The position numbers and the translations under genes were made by a program. Source: Propionivibrio sp. (lineage in GTDB: Bacteria > Pseudomonadota > Gammaproteobacteria > Burkholderiales > Rhodocyclaceae). Taken from it: a stretch of DNA of 13,393 nt. Below are positions 1-6,112 of this stretch, one piece after another (position 1 is the first letter of the stretch; each line of letters begins with the position of its first letter). Below the pieces are notes generated by a model, which was not told the DNA's origin, ran no database searches, and saw only the letters and a list, made by a program, of their open reading frames with translations. Location: contig JAGNOM010000046.1 of the NCBI GenBank assembly GCA_017990155.1, positions 1 through 13,393 on the forward strand, given 5' to 3'.

Positions 1-2
1 GC

Positions 3-1769
3 GTCGTCAATACCGACAGCTGGCACATCTCGATCCGCTTCGGCCAGAACGTATTGCGCGGCGGCACCGACCCGCTCTCCTTCATCCGCTACCTCGCCGG
101 CCTGGGCGAGATCATCGGCATCGAAACGATCGCCGACGGCATCCCGCCGGCACCCGAAATGGACCCGGAATCCTGCTACCTCGGTTTCGAGATCCGGCTG
201 CAGACCAAATCGTCGAAGGCCGACATCGAACGCGTCTTCGACTTCGTGCGCGACGACTGCGAGCTGCGCATCCTGCCGCCGCACAGCAACGTCGCCGACT
301 ACCTGCGCCTGATCACCGAGCTGCCCGAAGACACGATGCGCCTCGGTGAAATGCTCGTGCGTTGCGGCGCGCTGACGCAGGCGGAAATCGATCAGGGCTT
401 GCTGGCACAGACGGCGGCGAAGACGCCCGAGGAGCAGACGCCGCCTCACTTGGGCGAAATCCTCGTCGAACACAAGGTCGTGCATAAGGAAATCGTCGAT
501 GCTGCGATTTCCAAGCAGGCGCAAGTCGTCGAGAAGAAGGCGCGCGACGCCCAGCTGGTGCGTGTCCATGCCGACAAGCTCGACCAACTGATCGACCTCG
601 TCGGCGAACTGGTCATCGCCGGCGCGTCGGCCAACCTGCTCGCGGTCAAGAGCCGGCAGAGCGAACTCGTCGAAGCCACCTCGATCCTCACCCGTCTCGT
701 CGAGAACATCCGCGACTCGGCGCTGCAGCTGCGCATGGTGCAGATCGGCGACACCTTCACCCGCTTCAACCGCGTCGTGCGCGATGTCTCCAAGGATCTC
801 GGCAAGGAGATCGAGCTCGTCATCAGCGGCGCCGAGACCGAACTCGACAAGACCGTCGTCGAGAAGATCGGCGACCCACTCATGCACCTCGTACGTAATT
901 CGCTCGATCACGGCATTGAGCCGACCGCCATCCGTCTTGAACGCGGCAAGCCGGCCTGCGGCCGCGTCTCGCTCAACGCCTACCACGACTCGGGCAGCAT
1001 CGTCATCGAGGTTTCCGACGACGGCGGCGGTCTCAACCGCGAAAAGATCCGCGCCAAGGCCATCGAGCGCGAGTTGATCCAGCCCGAGACGCTGCTCTCC
1101 GACAACGAGATGATCAATCTCATCTTCGAACCGGGCTTCTCAACCGTCGATGCGGTGTCCAAGCTCTCCGGCCGCGGGGTCGGCATGGATGTGGTGCGGC
1201 GCAACATCACCTCGCTGCGCGGCAGCGTCGACGTCGCTTCGACCGAGGGCGAAGGTTCGACCTTCACCATCCGCCTGCCGCTCACCCTGGCGATCATCGA
1301 CGGCTTCCTCGTCGGCGTCGAGAAGGCGGCTTACGTCATCCCGCTCGATTCGGTCGTCGAGTGCATCGAACACAAGAACCTCTCAGGCGATCGCAACTTC
1401 CTCAACCTGCGCGGCGAAGCCCTGCCCTTCATCCGCCTGCGCGAACTGTTCGAAGTCGATGGCGACCTGCCGCCGCGCGAGAGCATCGTCGTCGTGCAGT
1501 TCGGCGGCCAGCGCGCGGGCATCGTCGTCGATCAGCTGATGGGCGAGTTCCAGACCGTCATCAAGCCGCTCGGCCGTCTCTTTGCCAACCTGCGCGGCGT
1601 CGGCGGCTCGACCATCCTCGGCAGCGGCGAGGTGGCGCTCATCCTTGATGTCGCGGCGCTGGTCAACGCAGTGAGCCGCGCCGAGGAAGACCGATGGCAG
1701 CCAAACCGCCACAACAGCGCATTCCTGGCACTTCAAAACAGTTCATCCGCAGTTCAATCGGGGAGATAG
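3..1769 (+). CDS. cheA: Chemotaxis histidine kinase CheA, 5'-truncated by window edge
   Basis: Cytoplasmic kinase of the chemoreceptor array: it autophosphorylates on an N-terminal HPt histidine and passes phosphate to CheY/CheB. The frame is open to the left edge, so the HPt (P1) domain and true start lie outside; a TTG at 54 is only an internal codon. Visible order: a P2-like region (about 20-300) with WHISIRFG and CYLGFEIRL; two tandem 24-residue RLGEMLV/HLGEILV motifs (339-410 and 447-518) resembling MshEN; P3 dimerisation helices (about 555-745, KLDQLIDLVGELVI); the P4 ATPase (about 745-1290) with N box HLVRNSLDHGIE, G1 DDGGGL and G2 GRGVGMD; and a CheW-like P5 (about 1290-1660). P4 appears intact. 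A tail of about 30 residues after P5 looks unconserved. The stop overlaps the Shine-Dalgarno of the next receptor gene, so the two are probably co-transcribed. Identity is near certain; the function of the MshEN-like part is inference. Confidence 0.97.
   Translation, partial: VVNTDSWHISIRFGQNVLRGGTDPLSFIRYLAGLGEIIGIETIADGIPPAPEMDPESCYLGFEIRLQTKSSKADIERVFDFVRDDCELRILPPHSNVADYLRLITELPEDTMRLGEMLVRCGALTQAEIDQGLLAQTAAKTPEEQTPPHLGEILVEHKVVHKEIVDAAISKQAQVVEKKARDAQLVRVHADKLDQLIDLVGELVIAGASANLLAVKSRQSELVEATSILTRLVENIRDSALQLRMVQIGDTFTRFNRVVRDVSKDLGKEIELVISGAETELDKTVVEKIGDPLMHLVRNSLDHGIEPTAIRLERGKPACGRVSLNAYHDSGSIVIEVSDDGGGLNREKIRAKAIERELIQPETLLSDNEMINLIFEPGFSTVDAVSKLSGRGVGMDVVRRNITSLRGSVDVASTEGEGSTFTIRLPLTLAIIDGFLVGVEKAAYVIPLDSVVECIEHKNLSGDRNFLNLRGEALPFIRLRELFEVDGDLPPRESIVVVQFGGQRAGIVVDQLMGEFQTVIKPLGRLFANLRGVGGSTILGSGEVALILDVAALVNAVSRAEEDRWQPNRHNSAFLALQNSSSAVQSGR
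1761..1766 (+). promoter_or_regulatory. Ribosome binding site of MCP1
   Basis: GGGAGA lies six bases before the ATG at 1773 and abuts the cheA stop codon TAG (1767-1769). Its position supports the 1773 start and close coupling with cheA. Confidence 0.7.
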
Positions 1770-1772
1770 ACC

Positions 1773-3386
1773 ATGTTCAAGAATCTCAAAATCGGTGTTC
1801 GCCTTGGAATCGGCTTTGCGTCGACCCTCGCCTTTCTGGTCATCGTCGCCGTGGTCAGTGTTCTGCGCCTCGGCGCGCTCAATGACGAAATCGAGCTGAT
1901 GGTCAATGACCGTTTCCCAAAGACGGTTCAGGCCAACAACGTCATCGATGCCATCAATACGATTGCGCGCCAGTTGCGCAACACTTACATCTACTCCGGT
2001 GCCGAGCAGCAAACTTCGCTCGATGCGATTGCGCCCGAACGGAAGAAGATCACCGACAACCTTGAAAAACTCGAGAAAACGATCACCACCGATCGTGGCA
2101 AGGAACTGCTCAAGAACATTCAGGCTGCGCGCGCCGCCTACGTCGGATCACAGGACAAGTTCATCGAATTACTCAAGGCCGGCAAGAAAGAAGAGATTGT
2201 CCTGCTGATGCAGGGTGAGTTGCGCAAGACACAAAACCAGTACATCGGCGACATCAATGCACTGGTCGACTACCAAACCAAAGTCATGGAAGACGCCGGG
2301 AAAGCTGCCGACGAAACAGTCATCGCCGCCGAGCGGACGATCGTGATTCTCGGTGTGATAGCGGCTTTGCTCACGGTCCTTTTCGCCTGGTTCATTACCC
2401 GCAGCATCACCCGCCCGGTGAACGAAGCACTCCACGCCGCGACCGCACTGGCTGACGGCGACCTGACAGTGAAGATTGAATCTGACAGCAAGGACGAAGT
2501 CGGTCTCCTGATGGGGGCCATGCAGAACATGATCGGCAAGCTGACGCAGATCATCGGCGAAGTGCGTACCGCTGCTGACAACCTGACCAACGCCGCCGGA
2601 CAGGTTTCAGCCACCGCGCAGTCCTTGTCACAGTCATCTTCGGAACAGGCGGCATCGGTCGAGGAAACCACGTCGTCGATGGAGCAGATGACGGCGTCGA
2701 TCTCGCAGAACACCGAGAACGCCAGGGTCACCGACGGCATGGCGTCGAAGTCGGCCAAGGAAGCCGCCGAGGGTGGCGAGGCGGTGAACAAGACGGTCGA
2801 CGACATGAAGAGCATCGCCAGCAAGATCGGCATCATCGACGACATCGCTTACCAGACCAATCTGCTGGCTTTGAACGCGGCGATTGAAGCGGCGCGCGCC
2901 GGCGATCATGGCAAGGGCTTTGCGGTGGTGGCGGCGGAAGTCAGGAAGCTCGCTGAACGTTCGCAGGTCGCGGCGCAGGAGATTGGCGATCTGGCGTCGT
3001 CGTCGGTCAAGCAGGCGGAACGCGCCGGTGCGCTCTTGACCGAGATGGTGCCGTCGATCCGCAAGACGTCCGATCTCGTGCAGGAGATTGCTTCGGCTTC
3101 GTCCGAGCAATCCTCCGGCGTCGGCCAGATCAACAGCGCGATGGGGCAGCTCAACCAGGCGACGCAGCAGAACGCTTCGGCGTCGGAAGAGTTGGCGGCC
3201 ACGGCCGAGGAACTCGGGTCGCAGGCCGAGCAGTTGCAGCAGACGATGACCTTCTTCCGCCTCGATGACCACGCCCAGCGTTCGGCGCGCAGCTTTGCGC
3301 CGCCGGCACGGGCGAGCAGTCCCCGCTCCGCCGCTTCGCGCGTGGCCGCCGTCCAGATCAACGAAGGTGACTTCGAGCGTTACTAG
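1773..3386 (+). CDS. Methyl-accepting chemotaxis protein, 4HB-type sensor, C-terminal tether (MCP1)
   Basis: Inner-membrane chemoreceptor of 537 residues. TM1 spans about residues 11-32. A helical periplasmic domain of four-helix-bundle (4HB_MCP) type and length follows (about 33-188), then TM2 (about 189-208), HAMP (about 208-262) and a signalling domain to residue 497. The hairpin tip DDIAYQTNLLALNAAIEAAR is the conserved CheA/CheW contact. Beyond FFRL the protein has a 40-residue Pro/Ala/Ser/Arg-rich linker ending in DFERY. This fits the aromatic-x-x-aromatic pattern of CheR-binding tether pentapeptides. The ligand is unknown and cannot be read from this sensor class. The sensor-coding part is visibly lower in GC than the signalling part. 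The signalling domain is almost identical to that of MCP2. The gene starts three bases after cheA and is followed by the palindromic repeat and cheW. Family call is secure. Confidence 0.95.
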   Translation: MFKNLKIGVRLGIGFASTLAFLVIVAVVSVLRLGALNDEIELMVNDRFPKTVQANNVIDAINTIARQLRNTYIYSGAEQQTSLDAIAPERKKITDNLEKLEKTITTDRGKELLKNIQAARAAYVGSQDKFIELLKAGKKEEIVLLMQGELRKTQNQYIGDINALVDYQTKVMEDAGKAADETVIAAERTIVILGVIAALLTVLFAWFITRSITRPVNEALHAATALADGDLTVKIESDSKDEVGLLMGAMQNMIGKLTQIIGEVRTAADNLTNAAGQVSATAQSLSQSSSEQAASVEETTSSMEQMTASISQNTENARVTDGMASKSAKEAAEGGEAVNKTVDDMKSIASKIGIIDDIAYQTNLLALNAAIEAARAGDHGKGFAVVAAEVRKLAERSQVAAQEIGDLASSSVKQAERAGALLTEMVPSIRKTSDLVQEIASASSEQSSGVGQINSAMGQLNQATQQNASASEELAATAEELGSQAEQLQQTMTFFRLDDHAQRSARSFAPPARASSPRSAASRVAAVQINEGDFERY

Positions 3387-3418
3387 GAGCCGGCCGCACC
3401 GAAACGCAAAGATAGCCA

Positions 3419-3485
3419 CGTCATCCCGGCGAAGGCCGGGATCCAGAGGTGCACCACTGGATTCCGGGTCAAGCCCGGAATGACG
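3419..3485 (+). repeat. Two-armed palindromic intergenic repeat (REP/MITE-like)
   Basis: A 67-bp element of two hairpins inside one larger inverted repeat. Outer ends CGTCAT (3419-3424) and ATGACG (3480-3485) are complementary. Left arm: CCCGGC-GAAG-GCCGGG (3425-3440). Right arm: TCCGGG-TCAAG-CCCGGA (3463-3479). Inner stem: ATCCAG (3441-3446) with CTGGAT (3457-3462), around the palindrome GGTGCACC (3448-3455). Translated on the minus strand it gives RHSGLDPESS and LDPGLRRDD, peptides I recognise from spurious ORFs across a widespread proteobacterial intergenic repeat. No transposase is present. It sits between MCP1 and cheW, where the transcript could fold into a cruciform-like structure affecting mRNA stability or read-through. 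That role is inference. Confidence 0.85.
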
Positions 3486-3525
3486 GATTCTGATAGGTCT
3501 ATTTGATTCATCGTGACCGACTGCC

Positions 3526-3530
3526 AGGAG
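3526..3530 (+). promoter_or_regulatory. Ribosome binding site of cheW
   Basis: AGGAG lies seven bases before the ATG at 3538. This is near-ideal spacing and fixes the cheW start downstream of the palindromic repeat. Confidence 0.8.
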
Positions 3531-3537
3531 CTGCAAT

Positions 3538-4083
3538 ATGGGACACGTCGTACAAGCCAAGGGAGGGGCCGTCGCCGTCAAGGTCGATGAGGCGCCTTCG
3601 CAATACCTGACGTTCGCGCTCGGCGGCGAGATGTTCGCCGTCGGCATTCTCAATGTGAAGGAGATCATCGAGTACGGCCATCTGACCGAGATTCCGATGA
3701 TGCCGGCGTTCATTCGCGGGGTGATCAATCTGCGCGGCAGCGTCGTGCCGGTGATCGATCTCTCGGCGCGCTTTGGCGGCAAGACGACGGAGGTCTCGCG
3801 CCGTACCTGCATCGTCATCGTCGAGGTCAGCGATGGCGAGATGCGACACGACATCGGGATCATGGTCGATGCGGTGTCGGAGGTGCTCGACATTCCGGGC
3901 AGCGAGATCGAGCCGCCGCCCTCCTTCGGCGCCAAGATCCGCGCCGATTTCATCTTCGGCATGGGCAAGGTCGGCGGCAAGTTCGTGATCATCCTCAATA
4001 TCGACAAGGTGCTGTCGGTTGAGGAGATTGCCTTGCTGACGGGGTCGGACGGCATTGCCAACGAACTGCTCGTCAGCGCTTGA
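3538..4083 (+). CDS. cheW: Chemotaxis adaptor protein CheW
   Basis: A 181-residue soluble scaffold that links CheA (P5) to the tips of chemoreceptors. A single CheW domain fills residues about 20-165: QYLTFALGGEMFAVGI forms the first strands, VKEIIEY and IPMMPAFIRGVINLRG the conserved core, and VVPVIDLSARFGG the segment after it. The arginine of NLRG (residue 66) matches the conserved receptor/CheA-interface arginine of the family. Length is at the upper end for CheW, through a roughly 20-residue N-terminal lead and a short C-terminal tail. No enzymatic domain is present. The start is set by an AGGAG seven bases upstream. The gene lies between two chemoreceptor genes with almost identical signalling domains, so this CheW probably serves both. 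Confidence 0.96.
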   Translation: MGHVVQAKGGAVAVKVDEAPSQYLTFALGGEMFAVGILNVKEIIEYGHLTEIPMMPAFIRGVINLRGSVVPVIDLSARFGGKTTEVSRRTCIVIVEVSDGEMRHDIGIMVDAVSEVLDIPGSEIEPPPSFGAKIRADFIFGMGKVGGKFVIILNIDKVLSVEEIALLTGSDGIANELLVSA

Positions 4084-4132
4084 GAGGACAAATCGCGCAG
4101 TCGGTAACAACTCAGAAAGTGAGTCAATTTCA

Positions 4133-4140
4133 AGAAAAGG
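4133..4140 (+). promoter_or_regulatory. Ribosome binding site deciding the MCP2 start
   Basis: AGAAAAGG precedes ATG at 4145 by four bases and an in-frame ATG at 4151 by ten. Either start gives practically the same protein (MTMNAV or MNAV). The upstream in-frame start near 4055 has no such signal and would overlap cheW. Confidence 0.6.
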
Positions 4141-4144
4141 CACG

Positions 4145-6076
4145 ATGACCATGAACGCAGTCTCTTTCCGGAACTGGCCGATTGCTCGAAAACTCAACGC
4201 GGTCCTGCTGCTGGTCACCACCGTGCTGTTTGGCCTGATGACGATCATCCTCAGCGTCTACGTGGCGCGCGTGCTGAAGGAAGACAGCATGGCGAACCTG
4301 CAGCGCATCACGCGCATGAACATCGACATGATGGATTCGTACGGCAAGAGCCTGAAGACGAACGTCGGCACGCTGGGGGCGGTATTCGGCGCCAATTTCA
4401 CCGAGCCGTTTGCGCTCGATGAAAGCGCGACGATCCAGATTGGTACGCAGGAGACACCCGTTTTGCGTCACGGCATGGCGCCGCTGAACCTGGATTCCTC
4501 GGCCGTCGATCGTTTCAAGGAGACGACGGGCGCGATTGCCACCATTTTTGTCCGGCGCGGCGACGATCTGGTTCGGATTAGCACCTCACTGAAGAACCAG
4601 AAGGGCGAGCGCGCCATCGGCACCCTGCTCGACCATGCGCACCCGGCCTATGCGAAGGCGATGGACGGGCAGGAGTATGTCGGCAAGGCGAGTCTTTTCG
4701 GCCGCGACTACATGACGAAGTACCTGCCGATCAAGGATGCGGGCAACAAGGTCATCGGCGTACTGTTCGTCGGCTTCGATTTCACCGACGGGCTGAAAGC
4801 GCTCAAGGACAAGATCCGGCCGGCCAAGGTGGGCCTCACGGGCTACGTTTACGTGCTGGACGCCGCCGAGGGAAGCCAGTACGGCGCGCTGGTCATTCAC
4901 CCGGAAAAGGAAGGGGAAAACCTGCTCGGCGCCCGCGACGCGGATGGACGGGAGTTCATCAAGGAAATTCTCGCAGCCAGGAGCGGCACCCTTGATTACC
5001 CCTGGCAGAGCCAGAGCGACCCGGTGCCGCGTGACAAGATCGTGGTTTTCGACCATTACCCGGAATGGAACTGGATCGTCGTCACCGGCAGCTATCTGGA
5101 TGAATTCACGGCGCTCAGCCGGCATATTCGCTACGGCCTGATCGGCGCCGTGGCGCTAACCATCGCGATCATGATGATTCTGACCTTCCTCAGCATCCGG
5201 CGCTGGGTGACACGCCCGATCAGCAGCGCGCTCGCGGCGGCTGACCAGCTTTCTCAGGGCAATCTTGCGATCACGGTCGAAGCGGGAAGCGAGGACGAAG
5301 TCGGCCTGTTGATGCGCGCCATGAGCCACATGATCGACACGCTGACGCGCATCATCGGCGAAGTGCGCTCGGCGGCCGACAATCTCTCCAGTGCCGCCGG
5401 CGAGGTTTCGGCGACGGCCCAGTCGCTCTCCCAGTCCTCGTCCGAACAGGCGGCTTCGGTCGAGGAAACCACGGCGTCGATGGAGCAGATGACGGTCTCG
5501 ATCGCTCAGAACACCGAGAACGCCAAGGTCACCGACGGCATGGCCGCCAAGGCAGCACGCGAAGCGGCGGAAGGCGGCGGCGTCGTCAGCCGCACGGTCG
5601 AAGACATGAAGACGATCGCCGGCAAGATCGGCATCATCGACGACATCGCCTACCAGACCAATCTGCTGGCGCTCAATGCGGCGATCGAAGCGGCACGCGC
5701 CGGCGAGCACGGCAAGGGCTTTGCCGTCGTCGCCGCCGAAGTGCGCAAGCTGGCCGAGCGCTCGCAAGTTGCGGCGCAGGAAATCGGCGCGCTGGCCGAT
5801 TCGTCGGTCAAGCAGGCGGAACGCGCTGGTGCCTTGCTCAGCGAAATCGTGCCTTCAATCCGAAAGACGTCAAATCTCGTGCAGGAAATCGCCTCGACAT
5901 CATCCGAACAAAGCGCCGGTGTCAGCCAGATCAATGGCGCGATGGGTCAGCTCAACCAGGCAACGCAACAGAACGCGACCGCCTCGGAGGAACTCGCCGC
6001 GACGGCTGAAGAACTGGGCTCACAAGCGGGACAGTTGCAACAGACGATGACCTTCTTCCGTCTGGCCGGCATATGA
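4145..6076 (+). CDS. Methyl-accepting chemotaxis protein with Cache 3/Cache 2 sensor (MCP2)
   Basis: Inner-membrane chemoreceptor of 643 residues. TM1 lies at about 18-42. A large periplasmic domain (about 45-325) carries hallmarks of the Cache 3/Cache 2 fusion family: ATIFVRRGDDLVRISTSLK, GTLLDHAHPAY, KASLFGRDYMTKYLPI, GVLFVGFDFT, then GLTGYVYVLDA and HYPEWNWIVVTGSYLDEF. TM2 (about 331-351), HAMP (about 351-405) and the signalling domain follow. Cache domains of this kind bind small extracellular metabolites such as organic acids in known relatives; the ligand here is unknown. The protein stops at FFRLAGI with no tail and no CheR-tether pentapeptide, unlike MCP1, so its methylation may depend on tethered neighbours in mixed arrays (inference). 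I chose the start at 4145 (or 4151) over 4055 on the ribosome binding site. The HD-GYP gene begins 36 bases after its stop. Confidence 0.95.
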   Translation: MTMNAVSFRNWPIARKLNAVLLLVTTVLFGLMTIILSVYVARVLKEDSMANLQRITRMNIDMMDSYGKSLKTNVGTLGAVFGANFTEPFALDESATIQIGTQETPVLRHGMAPLNLDSSAVDRFKETTGAIATIFVRRGDDLVRISTSLKNQKGERAIGTLLDHAHPAYAKAMDGQEYVGKASLFGRDYMTKYLPIKDAGNKVIGVLFVGFDFTDGLKALKDKIRPAKVGLTGYVYVLDAAEGSQYGALVIHPEKEGENLLGARDADGREFIKEILAARSGTLDYPWQSQSDPVPRDKIVVFDHYPEWNWIVVTGSYLDEFTALSRHIRYGLIGAVALTIAIMMILTFLSIRRWVTRPISSALAAADQLSQGNLAITVEAGSEDEVGLLMRAMSHMIDTLTRIIGEVRSAADNLSSAAGEVSATAQSLSQSSSEQAASVEETTASMEQMTVSIAQNTENAKVTDGMAAKAAREAAEGGGVVSRTVEDMKTIAGKIGIIDDIAYQTNLLALNAAIEAARAGEHGKGFAVVAAEVRKLAERSQVAAQEIGALADSSVKQAERAGALLSEIVPSIRKTSNLVQEIASTSSEQSAGVSQINGAMGQLNQATQQNATASEELAATAEELGSQAGQLQQTMTFFRLAGI

Positions 6077-6102
6077 GCAAAAGCGCCTGAACCGATACCG
6101 TT

Positions 6103-6107
6103 GGAGA
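6103..6107 (+). promoter_or_regulatory. Ribosome binding site deciding the HD-GYP gene start
   Basis: GGAGA lies five bases before the ATG at 6113. A TTG at 6101 is in frame but would place this signal inside the gene, so the ATG is preferred. Confidence 0.7.
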
Positions 6108-6112
6108 AGTTC

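Noticed and set aside
54..56. TTG at 54 as the cheA start
   Set aside because: The frame is open to the left edge and the upstream residues (WHISIRFGQ) continue a conserved CheA region, so the gene is truncated by the window rather than starting here.
4110..4124. Small hairpin ACTCA-GAAAG-TGAGT between cheW and MCP2
   Set aside because: Only a 5-bp AT-containing stem without a T-run; too weak to call a terminator or regulatory element.
2634..4133. Long minus-strand ORF of 499 codons over MCP1, the repeat and cheW
   Set aside because: It runs opposite to two clear genes and through the palindromic repeat, and has no recognisable domain. Its RHSGLDPESS-like stretch is the translated repeat.
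4055..4144. Longer MCP2 start overlapping cheW by 29 bases
   Set aside because: The added 30 residues are polar and unlike receptor N-termini, and no ribosome binding site precedes them; AGAAAAGG just before 4145 fits better.
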